In this document: positions 1-6,113 of the stretch, in pieces
How the letters are laid out: the number at the start of each line of letters is the position of its first letter
How positions within the stretch are numbered: the first letter of the stretch is position 1
Source: Rhodospirillales bacterium
Lineage (GTDB): Bacteria > Pseudomonadota > Alphaproteobacteria > Rhodospirillales > Magnetospirillaceae
Reading direction: 5' to 3'
DNA length: 9,175 bases
Assembly: GCA_030040955.1 (NCBI GenBank)
Contig: JASHSH010000379.1
Location: 1-9,175 of the forward strand
Notes under the pieces: model-generated
What the model was told of the DNA's origin: nothing
The model's database searches: none
The model's input: only the letters and a program-made list of their open reading frames with translations
Program-made: the position numbers and the translations under genes

Positions 1-504
1 CTCACGCCCGATATCACGCAGCGCTTTGCCGCCGATCTTGCGGCCGCGATCCGCGCGAGCGGCGGATCGACGATGGTCACGCCCTCGCGGCGGACCGGCG
101 CGGCCAATCTAGCGATCCTGCGCCGGACGCTCGGCGATCTGCCCGGCGAAATCTGGAACGGCGCGAGCGCCAATCCCTATTTCGGCTATCTGGCGCATGC
201 CGACGCGTTCCTGGTCACCGAGGACAGCGTCAACATGATCTGCGAGGCGGCCGCGACGGGCCGGCCGGTGCATGTGGTGCGGCTGGCCGGCGGCTCGGCC
301 AAGTTCCGCCGATTCGCGGAAGGACTCGCCGCCGAGGGAATCACCCGGCCGTTCGAAGGACGGATCGAGAGCTGGACCTATCCGCCGCTCGACGACATGG
401 AGCGGGTGACCGAGGAGGTGCGCCGGCGCCTGATCCAGCGCGGGCTCGACATGCCGCCGGCTGCGCCTACGTCTCCCGCCGGCGCCGCGCCTCGTACACC
501 TTGA
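1..504 (+). CDS. ELM1-family (COG3660-type) protein, 3' part only
   Basis: The reading frame is open from the first base of the window, so the start lies outside; 167 codons are visible before the TGA at 502-504. The sequence resembles the C-terminal half of the ELM1 family, named after a plant mitochondrial fission factor and widespread in alphaproteobacteria. That family has a glycosyltransferase-B-like fold, but its bacterial biochemical role is not settled. Visible hallmarks are the segment VTPSRRTG near the start, then SANPYFGYLAHADAFLVTEDSVNM-type residues (split here only for recognition), EAAATGRPVHVV and a KFRRFAEGLAAEGITRPFEG stretch. The last 20 or so residues are Pro/Ala-rich and probably disordered. 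The 3' end overlaps the convergent panE-like gene by 38 bp. Family assignment is by recognition of conserved segments; the molecular function is not inferred. Confidence 0.8.
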   Translation, partial: LTPDITQRFAADLAAAIRASGGSTMVTPSRRTGAANLAILRRTLGDLPGEIWNGASANPYFGYLAHADAFLVTEDSVNMICEAAATGRPVHVVRLAGGSAKFRRFAEGLAAEGITRPFEGRIESWTYPPLDDMERVTEEVRRRLIQRGLDMPPAAPTSPAGAAPRTP

Positions 505-1390
505 GATTGGCATAGGCCAGCGCGAGCAGGGGCGAGTCCAGCCCCTTGGCCCGGCCGCGCGCGAGCAGATCGCCGAGGATGTGATCGGCTTCCACCCGCG
601 CGCCGCGTTCGAGATCGCGCAGCATCGAGGCGGTGAAGGTCGAGCCCGGCTCAGTCAGCGCGGCGCGGGTGCGGACGAGATGGTCCGCCCGCGGCGGGAT
701 GCCGGCGGCGGCGGCGATCGAGCGCACCTCGTCGAGCAGCCGCTCGGTGTACTCAACCGCGCTGGCCGCGACGATATCGCCGACCGCGCCCCGCAGCAGA
801 CAGGTGGCGGCGGCCAGCGTCGCCAGCAGCACCCATTTTTCCCACATCTCGCCCAGGATCCGATCGCTCGGCCAGGTGTCGAACTTGACGCCGCGCAGCA
901 TCTTCTCGACCTCCGCCACCCGCGCGCTTGTGCTGCCGTCGCGCTCGCCATAGGTGAGATAGTGCAGCTTGCCCATCTGGCGGACGGTGCCGTCGGCATC
1001 GAGCGTGGCGGCGATGCCGCACAGGCCGCCGAGCACGCGCGCCGCGCCGAATCGCGAATCGAGCCGTTCGAGATGGCGCATGCCGTTGAGCAGCGGCAGG
1101 ATCGCGGTCCCCTCGCCCACCGCGGGCGCGATGGTCTCGATGGCGTCGTCGAGGTCGTAGGCCTTGCAGCTGACGATCACCAGATCGTAGGGCGCGGCGA
1201 TCTCCGCGCGCAGGACCGCGCGGACCTTGGCCTGGAAATCGCCGACGGGGCTTGCGATGCGCAGGCCCTGCTCGGCGAGCTGGGCGCGGCGGCGCTCACG
1301 CACCAGGAAGGTCGCGTCGGCGCCGGCTTCGACCATCCGGCCGCCGAAATATCCACCGGTCGCTCCCGCGCCGAGGATGAGCGCGCGCAT
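467..1390 (-). CDS. panE: 2-dehydropantoate 2-reductase (ketopantoate reductase family)
   Basis: This cytosolic NADPH-dependent enzyme family reduces 2-dehydropantoate to pantoate on the way to pantothenate and coenzyme A. The product is 307 aa from ATG, close to the usual 290-310. Counting from that ATG, a Rossmann dinucleotide loop GAGATGGYFGG lies at about residues 7-17, Asn102 sits in LLNGMRH, Lys185 in EKWVLL, Ser255 in TASML and Glu267 in RVEADHILG. These match the catalytic and substrate-binding Asn, Lys, Ser and Glu of E. coli PanE, including the 12-residue Ser-Glu spacing. A GTG directly upstream (1391-1393) could also start translation, but the strong AGGAGGAG is 6 nt from the ATG and only 3 nt from the GTG. 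The gene lies 25 bp downstream of the pseudouridine synthase gene and is probably cotranscribed with it. Many genomes carry paralogues of this family acting on other 2-oxo acids, so the exact substrate is inferred. Confidence 0.85.
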   Translation of the reverse strand: MRALILGAGATGGYFGGRMVEAGADATFLVRERRRAQLAEQGLRIASPVGDFQAKVRAVLRAEIAAPYDLVIVSCKAYDLDDAIETIAPAVGEGTAILPLLNGMRHLERLDSRFGAARVLGGLCGIAATLDADGTVRQMGKLHYLTYGERDGSTSARVAEVEKMLRGVKFDTWPSDRILGEMWEKWVLLATLAAATCLLRGAVGDIVAASAVEYTERLLDEVRSIAAAAGIPPRADHLVRTRAALTEPGSTFTASMLRDLERGARVEADHILGDLLARGRAKGLDSPLLALAYANLKVYEARRRRET

Positions 1391-1396
1391 CACCCG

Positions 1397-1404
1397 CTCC
1401 TCCT
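1397..1404 (-). promoter_or_regulatory. Ribosome binding site of the panE-like gene
   Basis: AGGAGGAG on the minus strand lies 6 nt before the ATG at 1388-1390. It is the strongest Shine-Dalgarno sequence seen in the window and decides the ATG over the adjacent in-frame GTG, which would be only 3 nt away. It sits in the short gap after the pseudouridine synthase stop codon. Confidence 0.75.
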
Positions 1405-1415
1405 GCCCACGCGGA

Positions 1416-2111
1416 TTATTCGCCCGCCCATCCGCAATCCGTCAACGCCGACCGCATATGGTTGGGCACCGGCGCGGTAACCGCGACCGGCGGCTTGCCG
1501 GGATAGAGCGGGACCGAGATCGCACGCGCGTGCAGGTGAAGCCGGCTGGCCTCCAGATCGGCGGTGCCGTGCCCGTATTGCGCATCGCCGACGATCGGAC
1601 AGCCGATCGAGGCAAGGTGGACGCGGATCTGGTGGGTGCGTCCGCTGCGCGGACGGCATTCGAGCCAAGACAGGCGTCCGGCGCGGCCCATCGACTTCCA
1701 TTCAGTGGCCGAGGCGCGTCCGCCGCCCTCGTCGATGCGCATCTTCCAGTTCCAGGCCGGACCGACCTTGGCCAGCGGCCGGACGATCACGCCCTCCTCG
1801 CCGGGCGGGGCGCCGACCACGACCGCCCAGTAGACCTTGTCGACCTTGCCCGCGGCGAACAGCGCGCCCAGTCGCCGCAGCGCGGCGCGGTGGCGTCCCA
1901 GAACCAGGCAGCCGGAGGTATCCTTGTCGAGGCGATGCGCCAGCTCGGGCGGGCGCGGCAGGCCGAAGCGCAGCGCGTCGAGATAACGCCCCAGATGGTC
2001 GCCGGCGCGGCTGCCGGCGTGCACCGCCAGTCCGGCCGGCTTGTCGATGACCAGCATCAGCGCGTCGCGGTAGAGCAGGCGGGCAAGGATTTCGGCCGGC
2101 GTCACGGTCAC
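1416..2111 (-). CDS. RluA-family RNA pseudouridine synthase
   Basis: This enzyme isomerises specific uridines in rRNA or tRNA to pseudouridine. The product is 231 aa and lacks the N-terminal S4 domain found in RluC and RluD, which makes it similar in size to the short RluA-like members. The motif HRLDKDTSG at residues 59-67 carries the catalytic Asp62. The early segment VIDKPAGLAVHAG (about 21-33) and the later RPRSGRTHQIRVHLASIGCPI stretch (about 153-173; opening RPRSGRTHQIRVH) are the other family hallmarks. The only usable start is GTG at 2109-2111: no in-frame ATG exists between it and the upstream stop, and the ribosome binding site is weak (a G-rich run). A second in-frame GTG follows two codons later. 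The gene begins 54 bp after the FliD-like stop codon, so it may be translated from the same transcript. Which uridine is modified cannot be told from sequence alone. Confidence 0.88.
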   Translation of the reverse strand: MTVTPAEILARLLYRDALMLVIDKPAGLAVHAGSRAGDHLGRYLDALRFGLPRPPELAHRLDKDTSGCLVLGRHRAALRRLGALFAAGKVDKVYWAVVVGAPPGEEGVIVRPLAKVGPAWNWKMRIDEGGGRASATEWKSMGRAGRLSWLECRPRSGRTHQIRVHLASIGCPIVGDAQYGHGTADLEASRLHLHARAISVPLYPGKPPVAVTAPVPNHMRSALTDCGWAGE

Positions 2112-2165
2112 GCCGCGCCCCCGATGATTCCGGCGCCGCCCCGCCGGGCAGCGCGAGTAGAGCGC

Positions 2166-3671
2166 CTAGACCTCCGAGGTGTACGGGCTCACGCTGCCGC
2201 CTTCGGACTCGGAGATCAGGTTGTAGGCGTCGACAGCGGCTTGCGCCTGCTGGGTCGAGGTGTTGCTGACCTGGTCGTCGACTTCCAGCTCGTCCTCGTA
2301 GAGCGTCTGCTGGTTCTGCAGGTTGGTGAGCTGGGTGGTCACCAGCCCGTACTGGCCGTTGTACTGCTGCTCGACCTGGAGCAGCGCGCTCGCCGCCTGC
2401 GACAGCACGTTCTCCACGCCGGTCGGATCTTGGGCAAACGCCGTACTGAGCTCCGAGGTGTTGACCGAGTAGTTGCCGTCCGAGCCTTGGGTGATGCCGA
2501 GCTGGGAGAGCGTCTCCTCGCTGCCCGAGCCGTAGGGGTCGTTGAGCGCCTGAGTGATGTCGCTCTGGAACTCGTTGACGATCGAGGGATTGCTGGCGAG
2601 CAGTCCGCTGGACAGCGTCTGGAGCGACGAGAACAATCCGTTGACCGTGCTGACCAGGTCGTTCGCCGCGTCCTCCACGTTGGTCGGCGCCTGCGGCGCG
2701 CCGATGATGGTGCTGCCCACCGTCAGCAAGTTGATATTGATGCCCGCCGCCACCGGCACGCTGTCGTTGGTCGGCGAAGCGTATTGCTGACCGTTGACCG
2801 TATACTCCGCGTCCTGCGCCGCCTGCGCGGTGTAGTTCGTGGTATCGGTCGCGGTGTAGGTGAAGTCGCTCAGTCCGACCGAGCCGGTCCCGTCGGACGC
2901 GGTGCTGGTGCCGGTCACCTGGAAGCCGTTTTCGGCTCCGGTGCTGCTGCTCGTCAGCTCGAGCTGGTAGTTGCCGCTCGAATCGGTGGTCACCGAGGCC
3001 GACACCCCGGCGTTGGCATTGTTGATCGCATCGGCGATGCCCTGAAGGCTGTAGTTGTTCACCACCGTCTGCGTGCCGTCGATCGTGTCGGTGTGCGAGC
3101 CCGCGCTGACGTTGACGGTGACCGCCGATCCGGAGGCGGTGAACTTGCCGCTGGTGGTATCCACGTTGCCGGTCTGGATGCTGATCGTGCCGCCGCCGGT
3201 CAGCACTTCGCTCGTGTCCTGCGAGCCGGAGTCGGTGCTGCTGTTGGTTGTGTCGGCCGCGGCGAGCTGCGAGGTGAGCTGCTGGGACTGGGCGAGCTGG
3301 GTCACGTCGACCGCATAGTTGGTACCGCCCGTCGGCGAGATATACGCGACATCGGTATTCGAGGACGTGATGCCGGAGAGCGCTGTGGCGAACGGAACCG
3401 CGATGACGCCGACCAGCGTGCCTTGCAGTTCGGTGAGCAGGCTCTGGAACTGGTTGTAGCCGTCGATCGAGTTTTGCGTCGATTGCAGCTGCTCGAGGTC
3501 GAACTGCGCCAAGGCCGAAAGCTTGCTGGTGCCGGTCGCGCTGCTGGACGAGCTGGAGCTGGACGACGAGGTCGAACTGCTCGACGACGTGCTTCCGCTC
3601 GTCGAGGAAGTCGAACTGTTGCTGAGTACGTTGGCGAGACCCGCCAGTGCGGTAATGCTGCCGATGCTCAT
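2166..3671 (-). CDS. fliD: FliD-like flagellar cap / hook-associated protein 2
   Basis: FliD caps the growing flagellar filament and helps flagellin subunits fold and insert after export through the flagellar type III apparatus. The product is 501 aa. A FliD_N-like segment (about 95-135) contains FATALSGITSSNTDVAYIS followed by YAVDVTQLAQSQQLTSQ. The middle contains QAAQDAEYTVNGQQYASPTND, and the FliD_C-like part has LSQLGITQGSDGNYSVNTSEL followed by a helical C-terminus. The start at ATG 3669-3671 is chosen because GGGAGG lies 5 nt upstream; a GTG 9 codons earlier lacks that support. There is no signal peptide, as expected for a type III export substrate. Unusual points are a Ser/Thr run at residues 17-44, no Arg, Cys or Trp, only two Lys against roughly fifty acidic residues, and no recognisable start of the canonical N-terminal D0 helix. 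No other flagellar gene is visible here. The family call is fairly secure; a strict flagellar-cap role is inferred. Confidence 0.75.
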   Translation of the reverse strand: MSIGSITALAGLANVLSNSSTSSTSGSTSSSSSTSSSSSSSSSSATGTSKLSALAQFDLEQLQSTQNSIDGYNQFQSLLTELQGTLVGVIAVPFATALSGITSSNTDVAYISPTGGTNYAVDVTQLAQSQQLTSQLAAADTTNSSTDSGSQDTSEVLTGGGTISIQTGNVDTTSGKFTASGSAVTVNVSAGSHTDTIDGTQTVVNNYSLQGIADAINNANAGVSASVTTDSSGNYQLELTSSSTGAENGFQVTGTSTASDGTGSVGLSDFTYTATDTTNYTAQAAQDAEYTVNGQQYASPTNDSVPVAAGININLLTVGSTIIGAPQAPTNVEDAANDLVSTVNGLFSSLQTLSSGLLASNPSIVNEFQSDITQALNDPYGSGSEETLSQLGITQGSDGNYSVNTSELSTAFAQDPTGVENVLSQAASALLQVEQQYNGQYGLVTTQLTNLQNQQTLYEDELEVDDQVSNTSTQQAQAAVDAYNLISESEGGSVSPYTSEV

Positions 3672-3676
3672 TCTGA

Positions 3677-3682
3677 CCTCCC
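3677..3682 (-). promoter_or_regulatory. Ribosome binding site of the FliD-like gene
   Basis: GGGAGG on the minus strand is separated by 5 nt (TCAGA) from the ATG at 3669-3671. It decides this start over the in-frame GTG at 3696-3698. Confidence 0.65.
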
Positions 3683-3925
3683 GGGCGGCTGCGCGCACGC
3701 GCCACGCCCTTGTCGGAACCTTCTCGTTCCCAGCGTCACCCTACCGCGACGTCCGTGGATCATAACAAATCCGCTTCCCGCGCGCCATCGGAATCGGTGC
3801 CTGCGACTTCCGACGGGCAGGTTACAATACCGTGCCCCATCAACGCCCTACACCCGACCCGCGGTTTTTGTTCGAAGGCCCTTTAGGGTGACGGAAGCAG
3901 CATCTCGCTAGCCGGTTAAGATTTG

Positions 3926-3960
3926 GTGACATTACAGCTAATTAATCTTTAATCCATAAT
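3926..3960 (+). promoter_or_regulatory. Possible pstS promoter in an AT-rich island
   Basis: A GTGACA at 3926-3931 matches five of six bases of the TTGACA consensus, and CATAAT at 3955-3960 matches five of six of TATAAT. The 23 bp between them is too long for an ordinary sigma-70 promoter. An activator-dependent promoter using only the -10-like CATAAT, 63 bp before the pstS start codon, is therefore more plausible. The island also contains an inverted pair AAGATT (3918-3923) / AATCTT (3944-3949) and a TTAATC direct repeat at 3942-3947 and 3949-3954. The AT content stands out strongly from the rest of the window. No two-part CTGTCAT-type Pho box is evident. Confidence 0.3.
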
Positions 3961-3968
3961 TCGTCCAT

Positions 3969-3987
3969 GTATGGTCCGTATGGTTCC
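3969..3987 (+). repeat. Short imperfect tandem repeat in the pstS leader
   Basis: GTATGGTCC at 3969-3977 is followed immediately by GTATGGTTCC at 3978-3987. The unit overlaps a small inverted repeat CCAT-GT-ATGG at 3965-3974. It lies between the putative promoter and the pstS ribosome binding site. No function is assigned; it may be chance. Confidence 0.35.
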
Positions 3988-4013
3988 GGCCATCGCAAAT
4001 TCCGACAGCTTCC

Positions 4014-4019
4014 GGAGAG
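4014..4019 (+). promoter_or_regulatory. Ribosome binding site of pstS
   Basis: GGAGAG ends 4 nt before the ATG at 4024-4026 (6 nt counted from the GGAG core). It supports initiation there rather than at the in-frame ATG at 3967, which would add 19 hydrophilic residues ahead of the signal peptide. Confidence 0.65.
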
Positions 4020-4023
4020 TTTC

Positions 4024-5079
4024 ATGAAGACCACACTGAGGGCCTTTCTGGGCGCCGCATTGCTGGGCATTGCGGGGTGCCTGGCCGCGCCGGCGAACTC
4101 CGCGGAGATCACGGGGGCGGGCGCTACCTTTCCCTATCCGGTCTATGCCAAATGGGCCGCGGCCTATAAGGACGCGACCGGGGTGAGCCTGAACTACCAG
4201 TCGATCGGTTCGGGCGGCGGCATCAAGCAGATCAAGTCCAACACGGTCGATTTCGGCGCCTCGGACATGCCGCTCGAGGCCAAGGATCTCGACGATTCCG
4301 GTCTGGTTCAATGGCCGATGATCATGGGCGGCGTGGTGCCCGTGGTGAACATCCCGGGCGTCGGCCCGGGGCAGATGGTGCTCACCGGCGAGCTGCTCGG
4401 CGACATCTATCTCGGCAAGGTCGCCAAGTGGAACGACGACGCGATCGCCAAGCTCAATCCCGGGCTGAAGTTGCCCGACACCGCAATCGCCGTGGTCCAT
4501 CGTTCCGACGGATCGGGCACCACTTTCCTGTTCACCAGCTATCTGTCCGAGGCGAACGCCGGCTGGAAGGACAAGGTCGGCGCCAGCACGGCGGTCGACT
4601 GGCCGGTCGGCATCGGCGGCAAGGGCAACGAGGGCGTGGCCAACTTCTCGGGCCAGACCGCCGGCGCCATCGGCTACGTCGAATACGCCTACGCGGTGCA
4701 GAACAAGCTTTCCTACACCAAGCTGGTCAACAAGGAGGGCGCGCAAGTCGCGCCCGAGGCCAAGGCGTTCCAGTCGGCCGCGGCGAATGCGGACTGGGCC
4801 GGCGCGCCGGGCTTCCATCTGGTCCTCGTCAACCAACCCGGCAAGGACAGTTGGCCGATCACCGGGGCGAGCTTCATCCTGCTGCACAAGAGCCCGACCA
4901 ACGCCGATCAGGCGAAGGAGGTTTTGAAGTTCTTCGACTGGGCCTATCATAACGGCGGCAAGGCGGCCGAGGAGTTGGACTATGTTCCGATTCCGATGAC
5001 GGTGGTGTCGCTGGTGGAGGGCGTCTGGTCGAAGGACGTCAAGGCCGGAGACGGCAAGGCGATTTGGCCGGCGAAATAG
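4024..5079 (+). CDS. pstS: Phosphate ABC transporter, periplasmic phosphate-binding protein
   Basis: PstS captures inorganic phosphate in the periplasm and delivers it to the PstCA permease. The product is 351 aa, a normal length for the family. Residues 1-27 form a signal peptide (basic MKTTLR, hydrophobic core, likely cleavage after ANSA). A lipobox-like IAGC also ends at Cys19, so lipoprotein processing is possible. Phosphate-contacting segments are conserved: GAGATFPYP at 31-39, SGGGIKQI at 63-70, VDFGASDMPL at 75-84 with Asp81, and RSDGSGTTF at 160-168. The C-terminal VPIP segment (321-324) is also typical. The start at 4024 is chosen because the signal peptide begins there and GGAGAG precedes it. 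This is the first gene of the pstSCAB operon; expression is expected to be induced by phosphate limitation, but I found no clear Pho box upstream. Confidence 0.96.
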   Translation: MKTTLRAFLGAALLGIAGCLAAPANSAEITGAGATFPYPVYAKWAAAYKDATGVSLNYQSIGSGGGIKQIKSNTVDFGASDMPLEAKDLDDSGLVQWPMIMGGVVPVVNIPGVGPGQMVLTGELLGDIYLGKVAKWNDDAIAKLNPGLKLPDTAIAVVHRSDGSGTTFLFTSYLSEANAGWKDKVGASTAVDWPVGIGGKGNEGVANFSGQTAGAIGYVEYAYAVQNKLSYTKLVNKEGAQVAPEAKAFQSAAANADWAGAPGFHLVLVNQPGKDSWPITGASFILLHKSPTNADQAKEVLKFFDWAYHNGGKAAEELDYVPIPMTVVSLVEGVWSKDVKAGDGKAIWPAK

Positions 5080-5120
5080 AGACCGGAGGGGCGCGGGGGC
5101 GGCGCCATGTCGCCTCCGCG

Positions 5121-6113
5121 GTGAACGTGGAGACACAATCGCAGGTCCTGGCCGCCAGCGCCGCCTTCGCGGCCCCGGCACGGCCGCCGCGCTCGCTGAT
5201 GACCGAGGGCGGCTTCCGCTTCATCACCTGGGGCGCGGCGACGCTGCTGCTGGCGTCGCTCGCCGGCATCTTCCTGCTGCTGATCGGGCAGAGCTATCCG
5301 GCGCTGGCCAAGTTCGGCCTCGGCTTCTTCGCCGCCGACGTGTGGAATCCGGTCACCGGCAAGTTCGGCGCGGTGGCGCCGATCTTCGGCACCCTGGTGA
5401 CCGCGGCGATCGCCATGCTGGTCGGTGTGCCGCTCGCCTTCGGCGCGGTGTTCTTCATCGCCGAACTTTGCCCGTTCTCGCTGCGCGGGCCGCTGACCGT
5501 GGCGATCGAGCTGCTGGCTGCGGTGCCGAGCATCATCTATGGGATGTGGGGCCTGTTCGTGCTCGCGCCCTTCCTCGCCAAGCACGTCCAGCCGGCGCTG
5601 ATCGACTCGTTGGGCTCGCTGCCCTGGCTGGGCGTGCTGTTCCAGGGCCCGCCCTTCGGCATCGGCATGCTGACCGCGGGACTGATCCTCGGCGTGATGA
5701 TCCTGCCTTACATCGCCGCGGTCGGACGCCAGGTGATCGCCGGCGTGCCGCCGATGCTGCGCGAGGCGGCGTACGGCGTCGGCGCGACCCGCTGGGAGGT
5801 GTTCCGCCGGGTGCTGATGCCCTACGCCTCGCGGGGTCTGCTCGGCGGCGTGATGCTCGGCCTCGGCCGGGCGCTGGGCGAGACCATGGCGGTGACCTTC
5901 GTGATCGGCAACGCGCATCACATCTCGGCCTCGCTGTTCGCGCCCGGCACCACCATCTCGGCCAGCATCGCCAACGAGTTCACCGAGGCGGTCGACGACA
6001 TCTACCAGTCCAGCCTGCTCACGCTCGGGCTGATCCTGTTCCTGATCACGTTCGCCGTGCTCGCCGCCGCCCGCTTCATGCTGGCGCAGGCCGCCCGCCA
6101 GGTGCAGTTGTGA
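5121..6113 (+). CDS. pstC: Phosphate ABC transporter, permease PstC
   Basis: PstC is one of the two inner-membrane subunits that form the phosphate channel. From the GTG at 5121 the product is 330 aa, close to the usual length of about 320. A polar Ala/Pro-rich tail of about 30 residues is followed by six hydrophobic segments (roughly 35-56, 87-113, 126-152, 182-203, 238-262 and 298-318). The cytoplasmic EAA loop REAAYGVGATRWEVFRR (about 214-230), which docks on the ATPase, is clear, and GRALGETMAV follows it. The start is uncertain. The frame is open back to a TTG at 5064, which would overlap pstS; another GTG lies at 5127 and an ATG at 5199, and none has a well-spaced ribosome binding site. 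A GGAGG at 5085-5089 serves no in-frame start nearby. The gene follows pstS by about 40 bp and its stop overlaps the pstA start. Confidence 0.93.
   Translation: MNVETQSQVLAASAAFAAPARPPRSLMTEGGFRFITWGAATLLLASLAGIFLLLIGQSYPALAKFGLGFFAADVWNPVTGKFGAVAPIFGTLVTAAIAMLVGVPLAFGAVFFIAELCPFSLRGPLTVAIELLAAVPSIIYGMWGLFVLAPFLAKHVQPALIDSLGSLPWLGVLFQGPPFGIGMLTAGLILGVMILPYIAAVGRQVIAGVPPMLREAAYGVGATRWEVFRRVLMPYASRGLLGGVMLGLGRALGETMAVTFVIGNAHHISASLFAPGTTISASIANEFTEAVDDIYQSSLLTLGLILFLITFAVLAAARFMLAQAARQVQL

Larger units (their letters stand above)
3672..4023. other. Divergent intergenic region between the FliD-like gene and pstS
   Basis: This is the only gene-free stretch over 300 bp in the window. It must contain the promoters of both the leftward FliD-like unit and the rightward pst operon. 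The half nearest the FliD-like gene is GC-rich; the only promoter-like element I see there is a TATGAT hexamer on the minus strand (3759-3764) with a poor upstream partner. The half nearest pstS holds an AT-rich island (about 3915-3962) and short repeats described separately. The hexamer GGTGAC occurs at 3887-3892 and 3925-3930 on the plus strand and at 3735-3740 on the minus strand. I see no RNA gene, no intrinsic terminator and no convincing additional coding sequence. Confidence 0.6.

Noticed and set aside
1702..3705. A 667-codon frame on the minus strand in another phase across the FliD-like gene and the start of the pseudouridine synthase gene.
   Set aside because: It is Arg/Gln/His-rich, runs through two genes with convincing products in other frames, and contains no recognisable motif.
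3815..3842. GGGGCACGGTATTGTA on the minus strand as a sigma-54 promoter for the FliD-like gene.
   Set aside because: The GG and GC dinucleotides do not fall at the required spacing, and the -12 GC is replaced by GT.
1227..3911. An 894-codon open frame on the plus strand, antisense to the panE start, the pseudouridine synthase gene and the whole FliD-like gene.
   Set aside because: Its product is a low-complexity Arg/His/Gly/Ala/Val-rich sequence with no recognisable domain. Long antisense frames are common opposite GC-rich genes with third-position bias, and the minus-strand genes here have clear family motifs and ribosome binding sites.
4001..4020. CTGTCGG on the minus strand near the pstS start as a Pho box half.
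   Set aside because: The orientation is wrong for pstS, the half-site is imperfect and no second half follows at the required 11-bp spacing.
3967..4023. An in-frame ATG 19 codons upstream of the chosen pstS start.
   Set aside because: It would put a hydrophilic stretch ahead of the signal peptide and has no ribosome binding site, whereas GGAGAG precedes the ATG at 4024.
5107..5124. A five-codon ATG-to-TGA frame between pstS and pstC as a possible leader peptide.
   Set aside because: It is too short to distinguish from chance and has no attenuator-like structure around it.
5342..6109. Upstream extension of the pstA frame through most of pstC.
   Set aside because: The extension is arginine-rich and non-conserved, while the GTG overlapping the pstC stop gives the normal PstA length and standard coupling.
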